Of a stretch of 64,000 nt of DNA, positions 33,629-44,534 are shown piece after piece (positions within the stretch are counted from its first letter, which is position 1; every line of letters begins with the position of its first letter). The DNA is from Adiantum capillus-veneris (lineage: Eukaryota; Streptophyta; Polypodiopsida; Polypodiales; Pteridaceae): assembly GCA_014529385.2 (NCBI GenBank), contig CM043957.1, positions 86,685,881 through 86,749,880 of the forward strand, read 5' to 3'. Below the pieces are notes generated by a model. The model saw only the letters and a program-made list of their open reading frames with translations. It searched no databases and had not been told where the DNA came from. A program made the position numbers and the translations under genes.

Positions 33629-34745
33629 TTGGGATGTCGTCAATAAAAACATCTTGAAACCCCTTGAGAAAATTGGATAACTCTAATTCCTTGTGATTGT
33701 TTATATTTTCTTTTGCAAAAGCATTAGGTTCATTTTGAGAATCTTTAACAAAAATCATGTACACGAAAATAAAGTTCTTTATTGAATTATTGAAAGATTG
33801 CGTATGTACAATGGGTATGGTGTTACCCATTTCCTTAGCATCTATGTACATATCTTTTTCCTTGTACTTAAAGTAGATTTTTCTTTCAGGGAATTTAACA
33901 TTGGCAGCCATGCGATCAAACCATGGTGCCCCTAGGATTACATCCTCGTGCTTGAGAGGAGAGATAAAGAAGTCCTCTTTGTCCACATAGCTTTGGACAT
34001 GGAGCCTCAATTTCCCGATTAAGGGAGTGACTAAAGCTTCTTGCCCCTTGAGAGCACCATCTGCGGGTAGGACATCTCCCATCTCATAGGCTTGGATGCG
34101 TAACTTGGTGGCCACCTATGTGGATATGAAATTGTGAGTAGAACCAGGGTTTAAGAAAATAAAAGAATCATGTTCTCTTACCTTTCCCCGAGCATGGCAT
34201 AGAGGAGATCCTTTGTGGTGAGCTTCCTCTTCTTGGATTTCGACCAAGGTAGCTCTAGGAGGCTCATGGCGGTAGTTCTTTTGGGGAAAAGCGCGGTACG
34301 CATGCCCTTTCTTGTTGCACTTGAAACAACGGTTATCCTTGCGATAACGCTCAAGCTCTTCAGGAGAGATCTTGTTTTTGCCTTTGTAAACTCCCTTCTC
34401 CTTAGCTTTGTTGTTATTGGAATTGCCCTTAGGAGACTTTTGGACATTGTCCTTCCCCTTAGGCTCATTGGAACCCTTGTTTTTCATGGGCTTAAGATTT
34501 CTCTGAGCCCCTGTTTGGAAATTGATTCGAGAAGCCACCATAGTATGGTGTATAACCAGAGACATGGTGCGTGGCCTTTGGGAGTTAACATACTCCGCCA
34601 TTTCTTCAGATAAGCCCGCACAAAATTGTTGTTTTGCTCTCCAAAATCCATGTTTTTGAAGACAATGGCTTTGAAATGTAAGTCCCAAAACTTGTCTACA
34701 TATTAATGAATGGATTCGTAGGGAGAGAGCTTCAAGCTTCGCCAT
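33629..34745 (-). pseudogene. Element B gag C-terminus and protease
   Basis: Contains gag capsid end QQFCAGLSEEMAEYVNSQ, a basic linker and a zinc knuckle CFKCNKKGHAYRAFP whose last cysteine is replaced. The protease start follows as NPGSTHNF, where the aspartate expected before -GSTHNF is asparagine. After a stop near 34116 the frame continues with VATKLRIQAYEMGD to FLKGFQDVFIDD and breaks at the LTR. Knuckle and protease are probably both inactive. Confidence 0.85.
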
Positions 34746-35800
34746 TCGGTGAGTACTTTGTCTTTGGCATCGGTGGCCAAAACTAATTCATGATGGAATC
34801 TCTTAAAGCTTTCCATGTTCATGGAGCTTCACCGTTGGCCCGTAGGCTAGACCACCATTGCCTCGTGGACTTTTGAAAGTGCATTTCTAATGGTGTAGCT
34901 TAGAGGGCTCCGTGAAGCCCTCATCTCCAAACGCCGCATTGAATTGTTGGATAAAGGCCAACACTTTGTCCGTAGCACCAAAGGTTTCATCGTAGGTAAG
35001 GAAAGAGATGCTCTTTCCTCCCTCTTTGAACTTCTTGAGCTTGGATGACCTCTTCCACGTGGCATAGGATTTCCTATGGCCTCTCCATGCGGCATAGGAT
35101 TTCCTATGGCCTCTTCTTTTTAATGGTTCAAAAGTTGCACCGTCGCTTTCTTCAGAAGATGAAGAATTTGAGGAAGATGGAGAAGAGGGTGACCTCTTTC
35201 TTGCCTTGGTCTTCCTTGTGGGCACCATCACTTTCTTCATAAGAGGAAGAGGATGAAGAAGATAGAGAAGAGGGTGACCTCTTTCTCGCCTTTTCCTTCT
35301 CTTTCTTTTTGTCATCCCTCTTTGAATTATGGTGTGGAGAAGTATGCGATGGTCTTGTCCGTTTAGGAGGCGATGGAGAGCGTTTTGCCTGCCGTCTTTG
35401 TGGAGCCATCTCCACCGAGGTGGCAGGAGACTCACTTCTTTCTTGTTCCTTTGGTGTGGGCTATTGAAGTCTCCTTTAAGAAGGAGATGTGTCATCAAGA
35501 AGCAAATCTTTTGAGCCCTTCGTATGGATCCTCTTCTTCTTCCCGAATTGAAGAGAGGCCTCTTTTGGAAGTCTCACAAGGAGGCTTTCTAGGTACTCTC
35601 TCATCATGGTGGGGAGCTTGGAGAATCCTATAAGCACGAAGTTGCCGTTGCACTTCACTTTGGAGGGATGGATTGACCATGGCTTGTTGAAGCTTAGAAA
35701 CAAGGTAGTTAACAAGCATAGGGGCATCATTAGTAGCCTCATCATTAGAAAAATCAAACCTATCAACATTAATTTCTTTCTCTTTACTATTGTCAGCCAT
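34746..35800 (-). pseudogene. Element B gag N-terminal region
   Basis: Starts at ATG 35800 (MADNSKEKEINVDRFDFS) and has APMLVNYLVSKLQQAM as in C. After 101 residues a frameshift moves reading to a Ser/Glu/Lys-rich low-complexity segment (about 35150-35420). Then come SSKLKKFKEGGKSISFLTYDETFG and the capsid start. The hallmarks are of Ty3 gag with a charged, repetitive linker. A small direct repeat (GHRKSYA twice, about 35050-35110) is visible. Confidence 0.8.
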
Positions 35801-36183
35801 TCTAACAACTTTTAGGTCTATTTTGGCACTTCAAGCCCTAGTTGCTACTCCTCTTTACCCCTTAAAAAAATCACTCAAGCTACTGTACATGTGGCTCAAA
35901 TATCATTAATTGCAAGGAGTATAAGAGAGGGTCTTCCAACACCAAAATAGCACCGGTTCTTGTCAAGCTTCTAATAGCTCAATAGTGGTTAAGCCATAGG
36001 CAAGCCCCGCAGGACTCCACTATTAAGACCATATCTCTTGACGGTGATGCTCCGTTATCTGCACAAAGGCAAGAGCACTGCAAGGCTGAAAAAATCCCTA
36101 TTCTTTACTCAATTGCAATTAATAATAACAACCATTTATAGCTAGCTTGAGGACCTCCTTGAGCAAGAAAAGGGAAACCTTGT

Positions 36184-36195
36184 GCTCTGATACCA
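36184..36195 (-). promoter_or_regulatory. Element B primer binding site
   Basis: The minus strand reads TTGGTATCAGAGC one to two bases inside the 5' LTR. Confidence 0.88.
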
Positions 36196-36196
36196 A

Positions 36197-37783
36197 TGTA
36201 ACATTTAATGGCCTAGTAACTTGTGTGTACCGGAAAATAGCATGAACATAGTGAGAATTTCATTAGAATAGATTCCTAATCAGCATAACAAGAGTGCTTG
36301 GGTGGAGAGAAAAAAAAAGCATAACACCTAGTTAGATAGGCATGAACAATACTTCAAAAGAGAGATAAATTAAGCTATTGACAACAATTGAGGACCCGGA
36401 TTCACATGGAGCCAGTCCCCCCTCCAAAAGGCTTTGTATTATAGGTTTCCCCCATCAAGGGAGACATTTTACAATACAATTCTTTGTGTTCCTTCAATAA
36501 CTAGCTAGTGCAATGAAGATGGAAGCTTCAAGCACTAAGAAAACACTTATAAAACACAACATCAATTCCCTCACGGTCTCAGACCCAAGACCTCACACAC
36601 CTTCAAAGATGGTGAGAGCTAGCAGGGTATGAGAGTAGATAGAGAGGAAGAAGGAGTAGTCTTACAAGAAAGAAGTACATTTCCTCACATAATCACTCAT
36701 AATAGCTTAGAATAGCTTAGTAATTAGCATGGTAGAGGAGATGAGCATGCATTAAAGCTTGGCTCTTGGTTGGATTTGCATCACAAAGCCAAGAGTTGTT
36801 GGTGTAGGCCTCCCTTCTCACAAGCTTGGAGTAGATGATGAGCTTTCCATTAAATCTTGAGAAGGAGAGAGAGAGTCTTCTTGCTTCACATTTGAGCTAG
36901 TGTGAGTGTGTGTGGAATAATGTCTTTGAAAAATCAGCCCCCTCTCTCTCTTGGTCGACCCCTCTTGCTAATTCCTCTTATTGGCTTCCCATTAGACCCC
37001 TCCAAGCTTAGCCAATAGGATTTAAGGAAGCATAAGTGATAGTCTTGTCACATGTATCCCCCTTTCCACTTTTGTGAAAGCTTTAGGTAATTAAATAATG
37101 CAACTAAACTCTCATTGGACCCCTTTGTCTTCTGGCCAATAGGAATCAGGCAAGCCATTGGGCTGTTGGACTCCTTGGGAGACTTTCCAATAGTCTTATA
37201 GAGAGCTTAATTCTTATTGGTTCTTTTATTAAGTGTTTTTAAACGAATTAAACTAGATTTACTCTAGCCTAATTCTCATTGGTCCACCTCCATGGCCATC
37301 CAATAGGATTTGAGTGCACCTTGTGGGCAATTGGGCTAGGGAGCTGACATGTGTCCCTTATTCCCTTTGTGTAAAGGGAGCCTGTGAGTGTGTGTGTGTG
37401 TGTGTGTTTCTCTCTCATACCCTACTTATAGGGCTTGCCGCCTTCTATGTAGGAGCCTTGAAGACTTTTTTGGCACACTCACAAAGCGTTCAATTTTACT
37501 AAGCTTGACCATTGGACACAACCTTTGATTTTTGGAACCTTAGCATTTTGGAAGTCTTAATGGGCTGAACCTTAGGGTCTTTAAAGCCCATTGTTGCACA
37601 TTGCTCTTTTGCAAATGGCCCCCCCTTTGGATCCCTATTTTTCGTCCTTTTGATCCCTACTATGGCCGGTCTGCGAGCTTAACCAATATTCTAGCTTTTT
37701 CTCCCCTGGCACTTCCCCATATTAAATGATCAGTTTAACATGAGAAAATCATTTAAGAGAATTAGATATTAGTTATAATGACA
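36197..37783 (-). repeat. Element B 5' LTR
   Basis: 1587 bp, TGTAACATTT...TATAATGACA. It includes a (GT)n run (about 37386-37410) and is followed by the TSD CATGA. Confidence 0.9.
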
Positions 37784-37960
37784 CATGACAAAGCACCTCA
37801 AGCCTGGGTAGTGTTTCCACAAGCACCTCAGGCTCCCTAGTCGGCAAGCACCACAAGCACCTCAAGCATCTTAGTCATCAAGCACGACAAGCACCTCAAG
37901 CACCTTAGTCAGCAAGCACAACAAGCACCTCAAACTTGGGTCGGGTTCCCACCTCAAGCT
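37784..37960. repeat. Minisatellite in gypsy LTR
   Basis: Imperfect repeats of CAAGCACCTCAAGCATCTTA type, about 20-24 bp each, in the right part of the solo LTR. The other LTR copies carry a related, differently arranged array (30690-30900, 42060-42260). Confidence 0.75.
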
Positions 37961-38249
37961 TAGCCCTAGTTTACCTAAGGTCAAAGGACTTTTTAACACT
38001 AACCTTTGGAGGTCTTTAATGAAGCTAACCCTAAGGTCTTTAAGCTCCATTAGCTAGCCTTGCTCTTTGACAGGCCATCTTTCATTTGGAACTCTTCACA
38101 TTGGCCCCATGTTGAAATAGATTTGTAAGCACATGTCTATATTCTAACCCTTGTTCCTGTTTATTCTCCCACATTATGATCACTTTAATATGACAAAATC
38201 ATTTGGGTTGATTAGATATTAGATTTTACCCAGATTTTATGACACTGTT

Positions 38250-39265
38250 CATAAAATAAATGGAGTGCCCAATAGATAGTGCTTCCATGTGTCTAGGACA
38301 TATAAAACAAATAAAAGCTCTTTCTCATAAATGCCCAAGATCCGTTCATCCGTATTGAGCCTTTTCGGCTCTCATATGGTATGGTGTGCCCTTCTTGAAG
38401 CAAGACTCCTCCAAGGCAATCACCAAAAGCATCACATTGGACCTCAAATGGCTTTGAGAGATCCTAAAGCATAAGGACTTGTTCGGAGGTAAGATTCTCT
38501 TTAAGCTTGTCAAAAGAATTTTTCTCCTTAGCAGTCCATGAATACTTAAAGATCTTCTTTGTTAAGTCATGTATTGAGAGAATTTTGCTATGAAGCGTCT
38601 ATAGTATGCACATATATTAATATAACTTCTTAGCTCATGTAGATTCCTTGGATTAGTAGGACATGCTTTTATTATCTCTAACTTTGATGGATCCATACGG
38701 ATACCATCTTGAGAGATAATATGACCTAAGTATTGAATTTATGAAGGAAAAATTTACTTTTCTTTTGATTGATAAAAAGCTTGTTCTTCCTCAATGCTTG
38801 AAAAATCACTTGGGGATGTTGCTTGTGTTCCTTCAAAGACTTGGAGTAGATGATGATATTGTCAAAGAACACTCCAATGAATTTACGGCAGGGTCTAAAT
38901 ATTTTGTCCATTAAACGGTTGAACGTGGCTAGTGCATTAGCCAAGCCAAAAGGCATGATTAGATATTCATAAAGGCCAAACGTTGTACAAAATGCGGTCT
39001 TTAAGATATCTTCATCCACTATTCTTATTTGATGATAGCCACTTTTAAGGTCAATCCTATTGAAGTAGGTAGAGCCTTGTAGCTTATCAAACAGATCTTC
39101 TACCCGAGGGATGAGAAATGTGTTTTTGATAGTGATGTGGTTTAGTGCTTGATAGTTCAAACACATACGATATGTACCATCTTTCTTTTGCACTAAAAGG
39201 ATTGGAGAACAAAAGGGAGAGGAGCTAGGCATCCCTTTGTCTACCAATTCTTGTACTTGCCTCAT
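38250..39265 (-). pseudogene. Gypsy D reverse transcriptase and RNase H
   Basis: RT motifs in order: [53 protein letters not shown], and FFDNIIIYSKS near 38855. The FFDD catalytic motif is changed to FFDN, which removes a metal-binding aspartate. After a stop at 38726 the RNase H begins (VQCDAFGDCLGGVLLQEG, then shifted fragments). It is cut at the solo-LTR insertion and continues at 31935. Confidence 0.9.
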
Positions 39266-39274
39266 GATCTCCTC

Positions 39275-39664
39275 TTATTGAGCTTGGGAAGCTTGATAAG
39301 GAGGCTTGTTAGGCGGTGAGCTTCCTGGTAGGAGCTCAATTCGATGTTCACCATCCCCTTGTTTTGGAGGTAAGTACATAGGGATATCATCGATAAACAC
39401 ATCTTGGAATCGTTTTAGAAAATTAGACAAGTCGTCTAACTCTTCTTGATTTCTACCATTTACATTTGATGAAACATCATGACTTTTTAGGGACTCTTTG
39501 ATCAAAATCATGTACGCAAAAACTGAGCTTTTCATTGATTTATCAAAAGCAGGAGGATTTACAAGTGCTATAGTACAACTACACTCACTAGCTTCTATAT
39601 ACATGTTCTTTTCCGCGTAGGTGAAGTAGATTCTTCTTTCAGGGAACTTCATGTTGGCAGCCAT
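39275..39664 (-). pseudogene. Gypsy D protease C-terminal region and pre-RT linker
   Basis: An open frame of 129 residues: KFPERRIYFTYAEKNMYIEA, then FLKRFQDVFIDDIP and IELLPGSSPPNKPPY. It joins gag-protease on the right and RT on the left across stops at both ends. Confidence 0.8.
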
Positions 39665-39793
39665 GCGGTTGAATCATGGTGCCCCTAGGATAGCATCCTC
39701 ATGTTGGAGAGGAGAGATGAAAAATTCTTATTTGTCGACATAGCTTTGGATATGAAGCCTCAAATTTCCAATCAAGGGAGTAATGAAGGCTTG

Positions 39794-40880
39794 CTATCCC
39801 TTGAAAGTTGTTTGGGCCGTTACAATATCTCCCATCTCGAAAGCTTGAACGCCCAACTTGGTGGCCAACTCCGTTGATTTGAAGTTGTGAGTAGAGCCAA
39901 GGTCAAACAAGTTGAAGGCATCATGCTCCCTTACCTTTCCCCAAGCATAGGAGAGAGGTGATCCTTTGCAATGAGCATATTTTTTTGGAACTTTGATGGT
40001 GGAAGCTCTAGGGGTCTCATTGCGGGCATTTCTCTTGGGGCAAGAACGATAACCATGTCCTTGCTCCCCACACTTAAAACATTTATGGTCCTTGCAAAAA
40101 GCTTCAAGCTCTTCAGGAGAGAGTTTGGTCTTACCTTTGTAAACTCCCTTCTCCTTATAAACTCCCTTTCCCTTTGCATTACTTTTGTTTTTTCTTTCCA
40201 TGGGCTTGACATTTCGTCTAGCCCCTTGTTGGAAATTGATACACGAAGCAACCATAGTGTGATGGATTACTTCGGTGATAGGACCAGGCCGTTGGGAGTT
40301 GACGTACTCGGCCATCTTTTCAGGTAATCCCGCACAAAATTGTTGCTTTTTCTCGATGAAGTCTATCTTTTGAAAGATAGTAGCCTTGAGATGCAAATCC
40401 CAAAACTTGTCCACATATTTGTGAATAGACTCATGGGAGAGAAGCTTCAAACTCCGCCATTCGGTAAGCAATTTTTCCTTTGCATCGCTTGCAAGGAATT
40501 GCTTCATGATGGAAACTTGTAGAGTTTTCCATGTCTTTGGGGCTTTGCGGTTTCCATGAATACTAGCCCACCATTGACGAGCCAATTTTTGAAAGGGCAT
40601 AGCTACATGCCGTAGCTTGGAAGACTCTGTGAAGCCCTTGTCTTCAAAAGCCCCATCAAAGTGCTAGATGAAGGCCAATACTCAAAGGTTCCATCCTAGC
40701 TAAGAAAAGCGATACTCTTTCCTCCCTCTTTGAACTTCTTTAGCTTTTGGGACCTTCTCCATGTAGGGTAAGATTTACGATGTCCTCCCTTTTGTATTCT
40801 CTAATAGAATAGGCATAGCTTTTGTTAGAAGAGGAGGAAGGTGAAGAAGAAGAAGAAGAGGGTGACCTCTTTCTTGCCCT
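39794..40880 (-). pseudogene. Gypsy D gag and protease start
   Basis: An open frame (39794-40600) with capsid segment MPFQKLARQWWASI, LTEWRSLKLLSHESIHKYVDKF, QQFCAGLPEKMAEYV, a Lys-rich linker with VYKEKGVYKGK, and an intact knuckle CFKCGEQGHGYRSCP. It ends in the protease start FDLGSTHNF, with DLG in place of DSG/DTG. Further right, 40600-40880 holds shifted gag remnants. The N-terminal about 150 residues are deleted. Confidence 0.85.
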
Positions 40881-40955
40881 ATTGCAATTAACATGCCCAA
40901 CCTTTCATGGACAACTTAAGGACCTATCTTCTTAAGCAAGAAAAAAGAAACTAAT

Positions 40956-40968
40956 AGCTTTGATACCA
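40956..40968 (-). promoter_or_regulatory. Gypsy D primer binding site, mutated
   Basis: The minus strand reads TTGGTATCAAAGC, one change from the functional sites of B and C. Confidence 0.75.
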
Positions 40969-40969
40969 A

Positions 40970-42540
40970 TGTAATGGAAACTGCCTATGAACTTTGAGAA
41001 TAGAAGAATTAGCAGAGTTAAAGAGAGAATTTTTTGTGAGACTATTTTGAGAACATAGATGGTGAACTTAATTGATGGTAGCAACATAATTGTAGTACTT
41101 AATTAACTTGGCATGAACAATACATTTGCAAGAGAGAGAGTTTAGAGAACTTGACAGCAATTGAGGACTGGATTTATGTGGAGCCGGTCCCCCTTCCAAT
41201 AGGCATTTGTATTATAGATGCTCCCATCAAGAGAGATTTGGTACAATACAATCTTTTTCCTTGTCACCTAGGTGATGCAATGAAGATGGAAAGCTTCATG
41301 CATCACGAGCATAATATAGACTTTGCAAAAAGCCCAAGGTCCCAAACACCGTCAAAGTTGGAGAGAGCTAGTGTGGAATGAGGGTAGGGAAGAGGAAGAA
41401 GAAACATTCATAGGAGAAATAAATAGTCCTCACTTATCATCACTCCTCTTTCTCGCATACATAATAGCGTAGTAATGAAGATGGAGAAGATGACAAGATT
41501 AAGCATTGAAGCATGGCTCTTGGTTAGATTTGTATTCCATAGCCAAGAGTGTTGGTGAAGTCTCTCAATTATCTACTAGCTTGGAGAAGCAGATAGAGCT
41601 CTTGCACTTTGCACTTCACACAATGAGAGTGTGTGTGGGAGAGGATACCCCCCAAGGAACCCCCTTTCTTTCTTTGGTCGATGCCCTCATCTAGCTCAAC
41701 TTGGAAGCTCATTAGACCCCTACAAGCCTGGCCAATCACATGCAAAATGCATATGAAGAAACAAGGGTAGCCATGGGACAAGTGTCCCCCTTTCCCCTTT
41801 GAGAGAGAGGACTTGATAAATGCAAAAACAATTAATGTAATCGACTAAATTATCATTGGACCTCTCTAGGGGGGGGTCAACTAATAGGCTTTGGACACTC
41901 CTTGAGGGTAACGTAGCTAGGGGCTTGGCATGTGTCCGAATTGCCTTTTGACCAAGGGGTGCCCTTTGGGAGAGAGAGAGGTCAAGCACCCACCTCCCTA
42001 GTTGCATTGCTCGCCCCCTCCTTGTAGAGATATTTGTTGACTTTTGTGACACCTCAAACCCCTCAACCTTGGGCCCGGTTCTCACCACAAGCTTGGCCCT
42101 TAAGCCCCTCAAGTTTGGGCCGGGTTCCCACCTCAAGTAAAACCCTAACATCTCAAGCATGACAAGCACCTCAAGCATCTCAATCATCAAGCACTACAAG
42201 CACATCAAGCATCTTAGTCATTAGGCACGACAAGCACCTCAAGCTTGGGCCGAGTTCCCACCACAAGCACAACCCTAGCTTAAGGTCAAAGGACTTTTAA
42301 CACTAACCTTTGGAGGTCTTCAATGAATCTAGCCCTAAGGTCTTTAAGCTCCATTGGTTAGCCTTTCTCTTTGACAGATCATCTCGCATTTGGACCCCTT
42401 TACCTTTGGCCCTGTGTTGAGATAGACCCGTAAGCACATGTCTATATTCTAACCCTTATCCCCGTCTAATCTCCTACATTAAATGATCAGTTTAATATGA
42501 GAAAATCATTTGGGTTGGTTAGATATTAGATTTTATGACA
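40970..42540 (-). repeat. Gypsy D 5' LTR, complete
   Basis: 1571 bp, TGTAATGGAAACTGCC...TTTTATGACA. It is the reference copy for the solo LTR and the shared LTR, and it contains a CTCAAGCA-type minisatellite (42060-42260). Confidence 0.9.
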
Positions 42541-44085
42541 GTTACCTTCACCAAAAAGTACCTGTCGTACTTGATGGATGTCATTTTTTTGGACATCCTT
42601 ATATGAGACATATTCCAGATGTGGAGAATATGAGTCTCTAAGACTGACACAGGTGCCCGTTATTTCAATTATGTGTCACAAAAAAGTACCCACGTGCTGG
42701 TCAAATCTGTTTATAAGACCATTTTTAGCACATCGTATCAGGAACAATTTCAGTGGCCAGAGTTGTTGGATACCTAGTAAGACTTGCTACAAGTATTGTT
42801 AAACAACTTTAGTGAATGGTTGTTTATACTCGTCGCAAAGTTATGTTCTGTTAACAAACTAGTTCATTTGGTACCTAGATGTGATGGATTTTCACATTAT
42901 ATTATGGTCCAAATATGCTAGCATGGTTTTCACGTGCAAAGTATCAGCTCTTTCCCTGTGAGTTGTGAGCATAACATTAGCCATAAGCATTGGCAAGTAC
43001 GGTTATGGATATGCAAGTACATATTTTTTTTGTTGATGCATACACACTAGGTGTTATGGGCCCTAGTGTTTAGCAAAGGTTGATTTTGAGCAGCATGCAC
43101 ATTCACGACATTAGTAGCTTCTAAAGCCTTTCGTACTCTATGTGCAATATCTCTATGAGATTAATTGTAGATCAATCAATCACCAAGAGAGGTCATGGCT
43201 CGGTTTTGGTGCTTGTAGGTCATCTCACTATAGTTAACCAAGATGGTTGTTCCTAAAATTATTGAATAATTAGCAATAATGCAAGGAATTGTGATTCTTG
43301 TTTACCAGTTATTTTGGAGGACTGTGTGTAAATGTCGGGGAAACACACCTCAATATTTCCAGTTATCTAGAGAGGATAGGCAGTTTACAAGTATTGATCT
43401 TGTGCCAAAGGATATGCTGAGTGCAAACGTTAGCACAAAGAAACCCTATTAGAACATTATCTCTCTACTTGGTGTTTGCTTATCATGAGACAAAGTAGGT
43501 TGCGACTAAGTTTAGCCTCTTTTTGTTTAAATCAAGTTCTCAACCTTGAACACCGGTTATGGTGGGGTTGTTTAGTGATGAATAATGAGATTAAGTTAGG
43601 GACTTATACTTTACTGATGAGTTACGTCAGTGAGTTACTTTCATGGAAAGTGAAAAGAGGTATGCTTTTAGATACATTTTACTTGTAATAACTCGTTTAT
43701 CATACTCAAGTGAGTTCTAAATGGAGTTTGTATGCTATGTTGGTGGATGTGGGCCGGTTACACAAGATGGTTGCAAAGGGACAATAAATGCTCTTCTTGA
43801 TTTCATTGAACCTCCTATTGAACCGTGTTCCGATCAAATGGACAGCTGGATCCATCAAGGATGCCACAATAAAAAACATTAGTGTTCTTTATGAAGATAT
43901 CACCACTTTTGTTTTTGAGGATATAAACGCTTCTCCAAGAGGGGAGTAATATCATGCCTAGGGTAAGACCGGGCAAGCCAAGGGCCATGATCGACATGCG
44001 GTCAAGTGATGCTATGTTTGAATGACTATGAGCCTATATATAGAGAGGTTGGATGGAGAGTTGCATGGTCCAAGTCCCTCTAGTC
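42541..44085 (+). mobile_element. Element G: 3' part of an E-family element
   Basis: An inverted copy of E 2299 to about 3900, with many substitutions. It starts exactly at D's insertion point and ends in a purine tract (GAGGGGAGTAA, about 43937) and a 3' LTR (about 43947-44085, with TATATATA). The hairpin present in E at 3585-3597 is absent at the aligned place here. The 5' part should lie left of the gypsy complex but is not recognisable. Confidence 0.75.
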
Positions 44086-44089
44086 TCAA

Positions 44090-44285
44090 AAAGGAACCCC
44101 TAATTTCTAGATCTGGCAACTTTAATATGCCCCCCCCCCCCCCTTGCTCAAGCGCTAGCGACAAATTAAACGGCGATAACTACACCCATTAGGACTTGAT
44201 TATGCGACTCTGGTTCACACGAAAAGGTTTATGGGACATAGTCAATGGCAAGTTGATGGCTACTAGCCCCGTCCTACCAGGGATC
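44090..44285 (+). pseudogene. Copia K gag, first part
   Basis: After a poly-C tract the plus strand reads KLNGDNYTH, a stop, DLIMRLWFTRKGLWDIV, then NGKLMATSPVLPG. This is the UBN2-type copia gag start. It is interrupted by copia J at 44286 and resumes at 49462. The shared GGGATC on both sides marks the J insertion. Confidence 0.75.
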
Positions 44286-44513
44286 TATTCAAAATAGAGT
44301 TACAAGAAAACACACACATCTTGGAGAAGATGAAGAAGCTCCAGGTACACAACAAAGAGTATGTATTTCTAAGTGCACAATAAAAGGTAAGTTAGCCCTA
44401 GAGTGATGGACATATATACAATGCACAAGGGAAAAAACCTCTTAGCGAGGGAAAAATGCCCCGGTAGTCCTAAGTATGTTTACACACATCCCTATCACAT
44501 GTATATTGTAACA
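44286..44513 (-). repeat. Copia J 3' LTR
   Basis: 228 bp ending GTAACA. The minus-strand purine tract ATGGGAGGGTT lies just inside (44514-44530). Confidence 0.8.
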
Positions 44514-44534
44514 AACCCTCCCATGGGAGTGATG

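Larger units (their letters stand above)
33085..37783 (-). mobile_element. Element B: gypsy retrotransposon with internal deletion
   Basis: A related but distinct gypsy element (LTR starts TGTAACATTTAATGGCC) inserted in the solo LTR with a perfect TSD CATGA (33080-33084, 37784-37788). The 5' LTR (36197-37783), primer site and gag-protease are present. RT, RNase H, integrase and the first part of the 3' LTR are missing: protease is joined to mid-LTR at about 33628. It could move only with help. Confidence 0.9.
31936..38244 (-). mobile_element. Solo gypsy LTR inserted in D, split by element B
   Basis: Two parts, 31936-33084 and 37789-38244, together make one about 1.6-kb LTR starting TGTAATGGAAATGG and ending TTTTATGACA, matching 40970-42540. 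It lies inside D's RNase H coding sequence, flanked by CTGGT (31931-31935) and CTGTT (38245-38249), a TSD with one mismatch. With it removed, the RNase H reads across the junction. No internal region belongs to it, so it is a solo LTR left by LTR-LTR recombination. Confidence 0.85.
38250..42540 (-). mobile_element. Gypsy element D, right part (5' LTR to RNase H)
   Basis: Minus-strand Ty3/gypsy element consisting of this segment plus 30990-31935. The 5' LTR, a weak primer site, gag, protease and RT are present. The leader and gag N-terminus are deleted: sequence jumps from the leader phrase at about 40885 to the Glu-rich gag linker. The base run GTTAC after 42540 continues the E-family element G, showing that D inserted into G. 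The matching left TSD is not found because the left end is lost. Confidence 0.88.
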
